Origin: Meghimatium bilineatum
Taxonomy: Eukaryota; Mollusca; Gastropoda; Stylommatophora; Philomycidae
Direction: 5' to 3'
Length of the DNA stretch: 64,000 bases
NCBI GenBank assembly: GCA_034231615.1
Contig: CM067304.1
Location: forward strand, 16,543,944-16,607,943
Below, piece after piece: positions 1-11,095 of this stretch (the stretch's first letter is position 1; every line of letters starts with the position of its first letter). A program made the translations under genes and the position numbers. The notes beneath the pieces are model-generated. The model ran no database searches and was not told the origin of the DNA. It saw only the letters and a program-made list of their open reading frames with translations.

Positions 1-129
1 TGGCTCACTAACCTTTACTCATTAGTTCTTATAAGTCTGACGAAACTTTATTCTTAGTTAATGTAAGTCTGATTACACCTTATCTTTATTTCTTGTTGGA
101 CTAGTGTGATGTCACACTGTTCCATGTAA

Positions 130-1620
130 ACCAGCCATTACACTGAAAAGGGAAATATCTTACTAATTGATGCTAGAAACTAAAACCGCACTGGTTTCGT
201 AACATTCGGTCGTGCTGAGATTGTCAGATGATCAGAAATTGGTGTCAATTAATGTATTATAATCTTGCCGTCGCCTTGTTGAAAGACATTCCTGAATGAA
301 AAAGTGAAACGGTAGGCATTTGGACGAAATAGGAGATGGATTAAGCAATCGGTGTCAAGAAAACCGTGATCCTAGGGAAATAGTAGACGACTGTCTATTG
401 TGAGGTGTGAAACGAAACCCGCACTGGTCGTAGTACAGTCTTGCCGACGTAATAGGAGATTTACCAAGTGAGTGGGTGTCAAGAAAAGTGGCATCCTATG
501 GAAATGGTAGAAAACTGTAGCGGGAGTAGTGATAATCTTAGTCAGATAAAATCTCAGGGGAATGACCAGTCATCTGTCTGTTGAAGTGGGCGGTAGATAG
601 CCTTTTGAGGGGGGAAATTAGCAAGTTGTAAATTAATAATGTGTGCCAAGACTTAGTGAAACCTTCAGATTTGACGGACATATAGATGAAGGGTCGCCCC
701 AAAATCAAATTGACAGGAGATGGCAATTTTGTATCCGTGCTGTGAGCAGATATGCTAGAGCCAGACGAATGGGATGTTCTGACTCAAAAGCGGGTGCGGG
801 CTATCTTTCAACATTAAATGGGATGTTGATACTTCACTTGAAAGCAGTAAGGTCAGCAGGTCAGTCGACTCGGAGGCCTGTAGTCGGGCAGTCAGTCAGG
901 GTCCTAGAGCAGGCCAGTTAGAGGAACTTAGAGTCCAGAGTTGGGATTGTGAGACCAGGTGCTGTGCCATACAGCCGAACAGACTCGTCGTTTGAGACGT
1001 GGTCTTAGTTCGGTTGGAGACCCGTAGCAAGAGGGACTTGTTATCACCCCCAGAGGTGCACTGAGGCACTAAGGATTGGACCTGACAGAAAGCAATGTCC
1101 AGAGTTATGACATAGAGCAAATAGTCGGAGTCCCTGGATAAAGTCAGAGATCGCAGTTTCCGAAAGTGCTAGAAGATCGAAGCGTGATAGCTGCCAGATC
1201 TAGATATAGAGTCTATAGAATATACAGTAGAATATTGTTATATGCAGTTTCCGATGTATAACTTACAATGCACGAGATACCAGGGCAGATTATTGTTATT
1301 GCCAACGTAATATTGTAACTTGTAAATAAACTATTGTGTTATGCTTAGAGTAAATAGTTGGACCTTCTATGTTATCAAATTGAAATAATGTACTACTGTC
1401 CGTTGAGGACAAACTGTCACACCACAGATGTTAATGAACGGCTACAGATAGTGACACCTTCTGGTCCCTATATGTCCGTATCAGTTGCTGATACAACACA
1501 CGCCAAGAGAGAAGAAAGCTAACGATATAGGATCCTGATCCTGGCACCAGAGAACAGAAACTTATTGTTCTAATGTATCTGACGAATAACTCGTTACTGA
1601 TAGACTAACCGGTTACTGAT
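130..1620. other. Intergenic DNA, no recognised gene
   Basis: No homology is recognised. The longest frame (643-921 plus, 92 codons) has a counterpart in copy B (27,770-28,069), but duplicated sequence keeps open frames without selection, so this is not coding evidence. Copy A has about 180 extra bases at 455-637, partly a diverged repeat of 350-410, that copy B lacks. The stretch 840-1,340 is less AT-rich and ends with an AATAAA-containing tract near 1,325; a solo long terminal repeat is conceivable but no paired ends are visible. Confidence 0.5.
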
Positions 1621-1633
1621 ACATTGCAACTGA

Positions 1634-1966
1634 ACTTTAGTCTCTAGCTGCTGAAAGTCTCACTAAACTTTCTCTGTGGTTGTTAAAAGTCGGACTAACC
1701 TTTGTCTCTAGTTCTTGAAAGTCTGACTAAACTTTATCTCTAATTTTTCTAAGTCTTATTTTACTATGTCTCTAGTTCTTGTGTAAGTCTGATTAAACTT
1801 TATTTCTAATTCTTGTAAATCTGACTAAGCTTTAACTCTAGTTTGTGTAGTCTGACTAAACTTTATCTCTAATTTTTCTAAGTCTTATTGTACTATGTCT
1901 CTAGTTCTTGTAAGTCTGACTAAACTTTATCTCTAATTCTTGTAATTCTGACTAAACTTTGTCTGT
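1634..1966. repeat. Degenerate ~33-base array (copy A)
   Basis: About ten diverged units around the core TCTCTAGTTCTTGTAAGTCT followed by GACTAAACTTTA. The first ~110 bases of the window and the DNA just before 27,330 carry the same unit, so it also lies at the left edge of the duplicated segment. Confidence 0.8.
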
Positions 1967-2820
1967 TCTGTTTGATAGTCAATGTTTGATGCGTCCCACT
2001 TATGACATATTTAACAAAAGGGAACATGATATCTTGTACAAAGCATGCTGAAACTACATTAACTTAATAGCTAGACCAGACAACGTTTAAAAGAGCCAGG
2101 CACGTCAAATATATTGAATTTCTTTCACTGAAGCGACTTACTGGAGCTGGTGATGGAGAGGATGGACATGGTAGCACAGGCATTAGTAATATAATTACCA
2201 CAGTCAACTGCAATATTAACGCCATCCTCTCGACAACAGCGGAATTCAATTATTTGTGTAATTTTCTGAAAGTGTTAGAAAACAACATTTAATATGGCAG
2301 CAGAATAATGAATCTTGAATTTCATAAATGCAACAACATGGACCACAGTTCTTGTTATAAACGTAATAAGTTGACAAAATGTCTTCCTGTACATGGAATA
2401 CATGGACCACAGTTCTTCTTCTGTATTTCTTGAACTTCCTTTCTTTAAAATGAAGTAGTTCGGCGAATTAAACACGTTTAACATGTTTTACAGCTTCAGT
2501 GCGACATTTATTTTGTTTGATCTGACACAACCGGATGTAGTATGAGATTTTAAATCAAGAGAAATCGTATTAGTTAACTTGATTCTGTGAACTTCTTTGA
2601 CCAGCAACATGTCTCCCGGGATTCTAGTCAAATAGAAGGACAAGAAACAGTTGACGTGTATAGAGAGCTGCTATTTATTATTTTTATTATTAGCTCCCTC
2701 AAATAAAGCCAATTGTATCAATCGTGCGCTGGTGTCGATCTTATTTTGAATCACTACCCAATTCGATCGAGCCATGTGTATGAAGCAGACACGCTAACCC
2801 TAACTGTCTTTATCAAGCTG
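1967..2820. other. Intergenic DNA, nothing recognised
   Basis: AT-rich unique-looking sequence shared by copies A and B. It has short frames only, with no domain, splice-bounded exon or terminal repeat that I can support. Confidence 0.5.
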
Positions 2821-2822
2821 GT

Positions 2823-2925
2823 CTACTAATAACTCTATCACCGCGCTTGTTTTTGAAGCGGGCCCAATAAGAACTCTATCACCGCGCTTGTTTATGAGCG
2901 GTCCCATTAATAACTCTAAGACAGA
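2823..2925. repeat. 41-base minisatellite, short form (copy A)
   Basis: Two to three units of the type TAACTCTATCACCGCGCTTG plus TTTATGAAGCGG. The same array in copy B (about 30,029-30,597) has roughly fourteen units, so it expanded or contracted after the duplication. Confidence 0.85.
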
Positions 2926-3278
2926 GCTATGTTAAGGAACCGAGCCCACAAACAATTCTACCTTCGAGCCGACAGGATAGACTAAATACATTGTACAAAT
3001 GTTTTTAAATGTTTTAAATTGTATTAAATACATTTACAATTGTTTTCAATTTAATAGGAAGCTTTCCAGACGATAGTATTATTGTTTTCCTATACGAAAT
3101 ATATTCTACGATCCATGGCCATGATGGATGTACCACACAAGAACAATCTGAGCAACAAAGAGCATTCCATGATATGTACAATGAATTACAGGCCAACTTG
3201 TACCATCCTGTGCTGTTGTGTATCTTCTAAATTGTGCGATCATTGAACTAACTGCTATCACTTTCCTTTTTGTCTCTA

Positions 3279-3545
3279 TCATGCAATAAGATTCATGGCA
3301 TCATTTTCCCATGACTCATTATCAATGCCTGTGTCATGCATATCACGTTTGCATGTCTTTGTGCCGAAGTAGAGCTCGACTCTGAGATCTTTTCTCATAC
3401 TGTAATTCTCTATAAAATAGATACCTCGCCATTCTTCCAACTTCGATTCTTCTAGTGTTTCCCAGCCATCTGAGACTACGCAAACTGATAACACAGAAAT
3501 ACTTTGGTATTGCTTGTTCTTTCCAATGCATCAAGGTTTTGTCCT
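3279..3545 (-). mobile_element. LINE fragment, C-terminal end of reverse-transcriptase ORF
   Basis: Minus-strand frames carry RWLGNTRRIEVGRMARYLFY and CKRDMHDTGIDNESWEN. These match the common LINE C-terminal pattern (a LRWxGHVxRM-like motif, then YGELxxGKRxxGxxxKRYKDxLK). The reading is split between two frames, so it is decayed. Copy B has the same fragment at about 30,940-31,206. The fragment at 51,440-51,790 shows the same type of motif. Confidence 0.7.
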
Positions 3546-3923
3546 ACAACGCAACTCCACGAATTCTACGTGTGCACATCATGTGAAAGTTGTTTAATCG
3601 TATCTACTGGTGCATATGGGTTGTCCATGTTTCACTGTCGTAGGAGGAGATGATAAAAACCATCTTGGTAACCAGAAATTTATGCAATTGTTTTTTCATT
3701 ATTTCCTTATGCAATTTATTTACCGATTTTAACCTAGCTCCAAGCACCAATTGAAGCAGACAGTATGGTTAATCAAGACCTTATTGGATGTGGAGTGCCC
3801 AGCTTGAGACCGGCTTCAGTTGATTAATGAACCCAAATGTGTCTCATAGTGTGTGAAATCTTATACAATCATCATCTCTCCCTGATACAAGAAAGATCCG
3901 ATGGCAGTAACAAAATATGTCCA
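3546..3923. other. Intergenic DNA, nothing recognised
   Basis: Shared with copy B apart from a small indel near 3,600-3,660. No gene or element is recognised. Confidence 0.5.
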
Positions 3924-4038
3924 ACCACCGTGCGATAGCAACCCCATCAGTCCATAAATCATGCAATAGCAACCCCATCAGTACAACCACCTGCAATATC
4001 AACCCCATCAGTCTAACCACCATACAATAGCAGTCAGT
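3924..4038. repeat. ~30-base repeat, four units (copy A)
   Basis: Units of the form CAACCCCATCAGT plus a variable spacer plus ACCACC and TGCAATAG. Counterpart in copy B at about 31,575-31,690. Confidence 0.75.
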
Positions 4039-4084
4039 TCCCCTAGTATATGACAACCCAATATCGCGAGTATTTTCTCTAGTG

Positions 4085-4486
4085 GACGCCTACGTCTCTT
4101 TACGAGTAAATGTCCACGTCTCTATACTATTGGAAGCCGACTCTATACATTTGAAAACCTACGTCTCTATATTATTTGAAGCCCACGTCTCAATACTATT
4201 GGAAAGCCCACGTCCATATTATTGGAAGCCCACGTCCATATTATTGGAAGCCCACGTCCCTATTTTCGGAAACCCACATCTACAATATTGGAAGCCCATG
4301 TCTCAATACTATTGGAAGCCCACGTCCATATTATTGGAAGCCTACGTCCATATTATTGGAAGCCCATGTCTCAATACTATTGGAAGCCCACGTCCATATT
4401 ATTGGAAGCCCACGTATACACTTTTGGAAGCCCACATCCATATTATTGGAAGCCCACATCTCAATACTATTGGAAGCCCACGTCTA
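4085..4486. repeat. 22/24-base minisatellite, left part (copy A)
   Basis: Head-to-tail units of 22 bases (CCCACGTCTACACTATTGGA plus AG) or 24 bases (a CTCAATACTA variant). The array is cut by a LINE at 4,487 and resumes at 6,656. It lacks stop codons in all three plus frames, which gives long but meaningless ORFs. Confidence 0.95.
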
Positions 4487-6655
4487 GTTAGTTAGTTAGT
4501 TGTCGGATCATCATCATTGCAAACTGGACACATCCATAGTTGCTCCGATCTCTCCTTGAGTGTATCCGCCATCACACTTCTGCTGACAGTACCGGTCCTA
4601 TGCTGGTTGACCATCATTCTTCTGCGCCCTCCAAAATGTTCACCTCTAGCAACACCGCATTTCAATCCCTGATCTTTAATCCTAGCCATTGAAAAGGAAT
4701 CATCATCCACATTAGTCTCACTCTCGCGTGTTATATCTCTTAAGGAGTTCTAAACTTCAGTGTGATCCATTGCCCCATCGTCCTTTGCCACAATCGCACA
4801 CGATGCCAGTTGATCCGCTCTTTCATTGCCTCGAACGCCCACATGTCCTGGCACGAAAATAAATGTAACCGCTTTTAAATTCGCATTTCTCAAGGCCTCA
4901 ATCCACTGTTCGCGAACGAGACCCACTTGTACCTTCTTAATCATACTCATAGAGTCACTCAAGATGCAGACCTGCGTTACTTCCTGTGTGCGTAGCTACT
5001 CAAATGCCTTGGTCACCGCCATAGTCTCCATGGTCATACTACTCGTAGTGACCGCAAAGGCACCACTTTCCTCCTTGATCGTTTTATCTGCTGACTGAGC
5101 TGTAAAGGCCCAAGCACTGCGAACATGCCTAATTACAGATCCATCAGTGTATATAATCACATCCCCCTCTTTGGTATTCTCACTGATTAAAGCCTGCACT
5201 TCTTTCTCCACAGCTGTGGGACACCATTCTCTGCATTCCCTGCTAAGTGATATTACTACTCTCAAACAAGTTTCGAAATCTGTGGGTAGACCTATCCATT
5301 CCGCACCTGCTGCCACATCCTGTAATCTGCACACGCTTTGTATTACATCCTCAGCACGTCCCATTCACAACCTTCCTCTCTTGAGTCTGCTGCCTTTAAC
5401 TTTCTGTATTTCGGAATGCAACGGGTGTTCCATATCTGCATGTATTTGAAGGTACGCCCGTGCACGGCAATACTGTAATCTATGCTCAGCTGTTGGGCAG
5501 TCAAGTAGGTATCGCATAGCTCTTGTCGATGTGTCTCTTGTGCATCCCAGAATGATACGCATTGCTGCATTCTGGACTCTATCCAGTCTTTCGATCTGAG
5601 TTTGGCTAATAGTCAGAATTGCCAGTGCATATTCCACCACAGCCACAACCAAACCCTGGTACAAAAGAAATAACAATCTTTGCTCACACTGCGCAGCAGC
5701 CATAACCTTCATTGCTGCTAAGCCTTTGCCTGCCCTTATGATAATGTGGTCAACATGTTCCCTGAAACTCAGGCTTCTGTCAAAAAACACACCCAGATAT
5801 CTCATTGTGCTAGTTATTTCTAAACTTTTCCCGGACAACGAAACTTGTGGCATGGGTGTCTTTACCATGTGATTGTTCAAGGAAAACCACGTCACGAATG
5901 CCTTAGACGGATTAACCACTGCTCCCGTATCTCGACACCAATTTGTCAGTCTGTCCAGCTCCTTCTGTAGTTCCACGACGCACTCTTCTCGATTTCTGCC
6001 CTGTCTATACACCAGAATATCATCGGCATATGACATCGTTCTGCCAACACCTGTGATTTTATTGCCACCGATATGTACTGTGTATACATTGAAAAGTACA
6101 GGAGATAGAGGCGATCCCTGTGGCAGGCCAGGGCTAATAACCGTTGGTGTAGATATCCAGTTACCACACTTAAGAACTACAACCCTGTGCATCAGGGCGG
6201 CGCCAACCCACCGCACGACAAAAGAATTAACTGCAATATTTAACAGCTGGTGCATCAAGATATCCAAGGACACCCTATTGTACGCATCCTCAAGGTCTAT
6301 TGCGACCGCACATGTCTCCATGCGCGAATGGAACCCCTCAAAAACATCCTGCGCAAATATGGCTGCATTCTGCCATGTCTTCTTTCCTGGACGATATCCT
6401 CCTAACAATGTTGGTAAACACTTATTTCTTTCAAGATAACACGATACCTTCCGGGCCACAATTTTTTCCAAAAGCTTGCCAATCGTATTCTGCATAGTTA
6501 TTATTCTGTAGCCATGTATCCTGGTGTGGTCCTTCCCGGGTTTGGGTAGTGGAACTAAATAGCTGTGCAACCAGTCTTCTTTCACTGTGCCCTTTAGAAG
6601 GCTATTATTGAACATGTCCGCCAACTCTCCCAACTCCTCATCCGTTCTTCAACTA
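4487..6655 (-). mobile_element. RNase H-bearing LINE (I-group), 5'-truncated, inserted in a minisatellite
   Basis: A minus-strand retroelement encoding the end of a LINE ORF2: reverse transcriptase, RNase H and a C-terminal cysteine motif. Catalytic landmarks are AVAIDLEDAYNRVS (motif A), GLPQGSPLSPVLFNVY (B) and SYADDILVY (C), then RNase H with YTDGS and GHVGVRGNERADQL, then WMCPVCN. One reading frame runs from 6,633 to 4,492 with no frameshift, broken by three stop codons: after GRL at 5,365, after AFE at 4,996 and after HTEV at 4,750. The sister copy at 63.5 kb has Trp at the first. The 5' half of ORF2 (endonuclease) is missing. The 3' tail reads (AACT)n on the minus strand. ACGTCTA at the left and ATGTCTA at the right look like a 7-base target duplication with one mismatch. 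Copy B lacks the element. Confidence 0.95.
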
Positions 6656-7262
6656 ATGTCTATACTATTGGAAGCCCACGTCTCAATACTATTGGAAGTT
6701 CACGTCTATACTATTGGAAGTCCACGTCTCAATACTATTGGAAGTTCACGTCTACACTATTGGAAACCCACGCCTCAATACTATTGGAAGCCCACGTCCA
6801 TATTTTTGGAAGCCCACGTCTCAATACTATTGGAAGCCCACGTCCATATTTTTGGAAGCCCACGTCTACACTATTGGAAGCCCACGTCTACACTATTGGA
6901 AGCCCACGTCTACACTATTGGAAGCCCAGGTCTACACTATTGGAAGACCACGTATACACTTTTGGAAGCCCACGTCTATACTATTGGAAGCCCACGTCTC
7001 AATACTATTGGAAGCTCACGTCTACACTATTGGAAACCCACGTCTCAATACTATTAAAAGCCCACGTCTCAATACTATTGGAAGCCCACGTGCATATTTT
7101 TGGAAGCCCACGTCTACACTATTGGAAGCCCACGTCTACACTATTGGAAGCCCACGTCTACACTATTGGAAGCCCACGTCTACACTATTGGAAGCCCACG
7201 TCTACACTATTGGAAGCCCACGTCTACACTATTGGAAGCCCACGTCTACACTATTGGAATTC
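6656..7262. repeat. 22/24-base minisatellite, right part (copy A)
   Basis: Continuation of the array at 4,085-4,486. Its right half is nearly uniform in the 22-base unit, suggesting recent homogenisation. It ends at the non-repeat AATTCCAAGTCTC, as in copy B. Confidence 0.95.
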
Positions 7263-7984
7263 CAAGTCTCTTTACAAGTGAAATAAAGCTAGGAAGTCTC
7301 TTTATCTGACGTATTCTACTTATACTCCTTCCGTTCTGGAGACTGTTTCTCAGAGCATTGCAAACCACTGAGAGTTGGTGTTTTCTGTTGTACACCACTG
7401 AAAGATGGTGTTTTCTGTTGCACACCATTGGAAGCTGGGGTTTTCTTGGTATAAAGTAAAGCTTTGGTGAAACCTTTCAATTATGGAAAAATATACGAGA
7501 GTCTTAATGCTCATAATTCCTGGGAAGCAAAAGGTAAAGTTGTGAAGTAGAGTCATAGCACACGGTTTACCATAATTGTCTAGTCAATGGTTGAGCAGAA
7601 ATGTCTGATTAGTCGCCTGACGCACTTGCTGTGTAGCGACATTCTCAGAGCATGAATTATTGTACCCTTCTTCTTGTTGACTTTGAGTAAGTATTATTTC
7701 CAACCACGAACAATGAATGGATTCAAAACTCATCTTTTCTAGTGAGCGGTGAACGACTTAACTTTACACAACCACGGCTCCTGTGGATTCAAACAAACCA
7801 AGAAACCAGTATGTGTGACTGCCAAAGAAGACTTTATTTAGAACATGGTACTCCCAATATAAGAAAACAATTTACATGACTGGAATTTTAATTTGTTAAC
7901 TTCTTCATGTTCGGAAATAAATCTTTCTGCCTTCATTCAATCAAACACAATCATTCAGCCAAGTCCTTAGAAACATAGAATGTT
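7263..7984. other. Intergenic DNA with a short ~30-base repeat
   Basis: At about 7,355-7,440 three units of CCACTGAAAGATGGTGTTTT type are present; copy B has fewer. Nothing else is recognised. Confidence 0.5.
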
Positions 7985-8215
7985 TAGAAATCCCTCTAGT
8001 GCAAATGTCACGGACAAGGATTTTCCATTTGTCTCTGTCTTTGTATATGTTCTAAACTGCTGCCCATGTGATTCTCATGTATGTCAGGTCTTTCATGTTC
8101 TCTCCACGTCTCCTGTTGTAGTCGCAGAAGCTTATCTCGTATAATAGTAAACACACAAAGATGAGGCAAACAACCATGTCTACGTCGTTTTATCGCTGCC
8201 AAAAAGTGGTCCTTG
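7985..8215 (-). mobile_element. Probable LINE C-terminal fragment
   Basis: The minus strand can be read as TYMRITW followed by KDRDKWKILVRDI, like the terminal xDRxxWRxLV motif of RTE/Jockey-type LINE proteins. It is short and frame-broken. Counterpart at about 33,365-33,590. At its right (8,202-8,280) is a dispersed repeat also seen at 33,587-33,658 and 61,158-61,242. Confidence 0.5.
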
Positions 8216-8423
8216 TTAATCTGAATGTTTATTTATCTGTTGCAGGAAAAATACATTGTCTTTTTTCTATATAACTAACTATTAGCAAACGCCTGTGGCA
8301 CTAGTATTCAAAAACCTCAATAATTCTTGAATATCTGACAGTATACGAGTTTTTTATAATATAGAACAGAACAAAAAGTACGACATAAACTACAGACATT
8401 TGTGAAGAACTCTTCAAGCAAAG

Positions 8424-8881
8424 TCATCATCATCATCAGCAGGGTGGCGTATTCGGTCATGGCTCTCCACAGCTGTCTGTCCACAGTATAATGTATCAAA
8501 GTCATTGTTGTTTCTTTGCCGTGCCAGGTTGTCACACTGTCTAATATTTTCTCACGTTGTCGCCCTCTGTCTCTGGTGACTTCAATCTTGCCTGTTGAGA
8601 TAATGTTCTCTAAACCTGCCTGTCTCATGAAATGGTCAAACAAAAGAAGATTGCCTTTTTCTTATATTCTTGATTAAGGTCCGTTTCGCATTTAACTCTT
8701 TTAACACCTCTAAATTAGTTTTTCTGGCAGTCCATGGTATTATCAGCATTCTTCTGTAGAACCACATCTCTATTGCCTCCAATCTCCCACTTTCCAGTTT
8801 GTTTATTGTCCAAGACTCGCACCCATATGTTAGTATAGGGGTTATATAGCACTGCAGAACTCTCATACTCACCTCTAATGA
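8424..8881 (-). mobile_element. LINE 3' end (RTE/Jockey-like), copy A only
   Basis: A 5'-truncated LINE with LTYGCESWTINKL, EMWFYRRML and RQREKILDSVTTWH motifs and a (TGA)n tail next to 8,424. CAAGCAAAG flanks it at 8,415-8,423 and 8,882-8,890, a likely target-site duplication. It is closely related to the longer copy at 49,278-49,950. The reading is frame-broken between the two motif blocks near 8,640. In copy B the site reads CTTCAAGTAGAAACG. Confidence 0.92.
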
Positions 8882-8890
8882 CAAGCAAAG

Positions 8891-9167
8891 TAGAAACGCG
8901 AAATAACCCAAGGAATGTACCCCACTCTGATAGAAGGCTTCTTCTCGGAGCATTGCATAATGCTGAGTGTTGGAATGTTCTGGGTATAACATAAAACTAT
9001 GGACAAATAACCACCACTGGAAGTATGTTCGAATAGCTTGTAATTTTTGCAAATTGAAAAAAACAACAATAAACGATATAACGATATGCAGTAGCATACT
9101 AATAGATTAAAAACTTACCAGAAAACTGTATAGTGTCGTTGAAGTATGCCACACTTACCAAACAATG
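8891..9167. other. Intergenic DNA, nothing recognised
   Basis: Shared with copy B (about 33,797-34,070). Short frames only. Confidence 0.4.
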
Positions 9168-9960
9168 GATACGTTAGTGATATCGCTTCCTAAGAAAGGC
9201 AACCTAAAACTATGCAAGAAATACAGAACTATTTGTCTAAACACAAATTCTAGCAAGATGATGCTATAGATCAGTCTGAACAAAATAAAAGCTAAATCAG
9301 AGGAAATATTAGCAGAAAAGCAGTCTCGTTTCCATAAAAACACAATTACCACAGAACAGATTAATTTAACCTAAAATATTGAAATAAAGCATTTACAACA
9401 TTAACGTGCTTTTAATTCTAATTTCATTCTTTTTTTTACAAAGGCATCTAGTCAATAACTTCGACACAAACATCACAGAAGTTATTTTACTCTGTATAAA
9501 AATTCAAGCGGTTATATTTTTATAAATAATGCCATTGGTGAATTTGTCGACGAATAAAGGAGTGCGTCAGGGTTGCATACTTTCCATATTACATTTTAAG
9601 ATGTATCTTGAATATATAATGTAGGAGACATTACAAGATCTCCAGACATCAATAATCATTGACGGTAGATCACTTTGTAACTTTCATTGTGCCAATGATA
9701 TCGATCTCTTGACTGGTTCCGAATCTGAACTCCAGGAACTCAGCTCAAAGTTAGAAGACTTTAGTCGGAAATATGGCATAGAAATTTGCATTGATAAAAG
9801 CAAGATACTGGTGACTTATGCTACCAAGCAGGATCTGACGAATATCCAGTTAAACTTCCACAAATTAAGGAAGACACCACCTTTAAATATCACAAGAGAC
9901 TGGTGACTTATGCTACCAAGCAGGATCTGACGAATATCCAGTTAAACTTCCACAAATATT
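9168..9960 (+). mobile_element. Decayed LINE reverse-transcriptase fragment (copy A)
   Basis: Plus-strand pieces of one reverse transcriptase, in order: VISLPKKGNLKLCK with a YRxI-type block, VRQGC near 9,570, then CANDIDLLTGSESELQELS and KSKILVTYA. The expected active site FADD reads CAND, so the YADD motif is lost. Internal sequence is missing and several stops interrupt it. The end is locally duplicated (9,806-9,900 repeats at 9,901-9,990); in copy C this part became a minisatellite. Counterpart at 34,066-34,870. Confidence 0.85.
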
Positions 9961-9989
9961 AAAAGAAGTTACCACCTTTAAATATCACA

Positions 9990-10303
9990 AGAGACTGGTG
10001 ACTTTAAATATCACGGATCCCAAATATGAGATGACGGCAACTAGCGAAATTAGCTTACGTTAAGACTCGAGATGGTGATGATTGTCAATGTTGAATGTGA
10101 TTTAATAAAGATAACTAATACAGTAAAGATAAATCTATAAAGCAAGTATATGACGCGTTTATTAGATGTTATTTAGAAGTTGATTGGCTGTTTCGTGGGA
10201 CAATAAAATAATAATCAATCAATAATATCAATAAAACCCATAACCCTTCAGGGTCGTAGGGGTACCACATTGGAAGCATACTACATTGAATTAGAGAATG
10301 AAT
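9990..10303. other. Segment present three times in the window
   Basis: From about 10,017 to 10,207 this matches 34,919-35,110 and 37,395-37,589. No gene is seen. Confidence 0.7.
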
Positions 10304-10725
10304 ATGTGTGTTGTACTAGTTTCTGGCACCGCTGCGATATGTGTGTTGTACTAGTTTCTGGCACCGCTGCGATATGTGTGTTGTACTAGTTTCTGGCACC
10401 GCTGCGATATGTGTGTTGTACTAGTTTCTGGCACCGCTGCGATATGTGTGTTGTACTAGTTTCTGGCACCGCTGCGATATGTGTGTTGTACTAGTTTCTG
10501 GCACCGCTGCGATATGTGTGTTGTACTAGTTTCTGGCACCGCTGCGATATGTGTGTTGTACTAGTTTCTGGCACCGCTGCGATATGTGTGTTGTACTAGT
10601 TTCTGGCACCGCTGCGATATGTGTGTTGTACTAGTTTCTGGCACCGCTGCGATATGTGTGTTGTACTAGTTTCTGGCACCGCTGCGATATGTGTGTTGTA
10701 CTAGTTTCTGGCACCGCTGCGATAT
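10304..10725. repeat. 35-base minisatellite, 12 units (copy A)
   Basis: The unit GATATGTGTGTTGTACTAGT plus TTCTGGCACCGCTGC is repeated twelve times, almost without variation. Copy B has five units (35,205-35,385). Confidence 0.97.
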
Positions 10726-11095
10726 TTGCATTTTTCGGCTCAGCTCAGAATTCGACAGGTTTTTAATTTGTGTGGACTTTAATATCCTGTGACAGTCTTC
10801 TATTATGCCACCATTCACCTGTATGTACCTGCTCTGCGCCATGAACGTTTATCACCCCCTGTGTTCTTGGACATTACAGGACACAACATTTCACTGAATG
10901 ACAGTTTTCAGTATGGAAACTGTAGCAGAGGTCGTTGATCTTAGCTTGACTACATCTATCCTAGAGAACGCGTATTCTGTCAGAAAACTCATCTAGTGTA
11001 ATTAGATACCCAGTTGTCATTTATACACTTGAATAGGTAACCGCAAATTAAATGCTATCAATGTGCATCTTCAAGGCGAGAAACAAATGACGAAG
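10726..11095. other. Intergenic spacer between two minisatellites
   Basis: Nearly identical to the same spacer in copy B (35,386-35,755). No gene or element is recognised. Confidence 0.5.

Noticed and set aside
643-921. 92-codon ORF present in both duplicate copies
   Set aside because: The two copies are near-identical at all positions, so shared openness is not evidence of selection. No homology or exon borders recognised.
840-1560. Solo long terminal repeat
   Set aside because: An AATAAA-containing, less AT-rich tract was seen, but no paired TG...CA ends with a target duplication could be identified.
5873-6439. Plus-strand 188-codon ORF
   Set aside because: Antisense shadow of the LINE reverse transcriptase on the minus strand.
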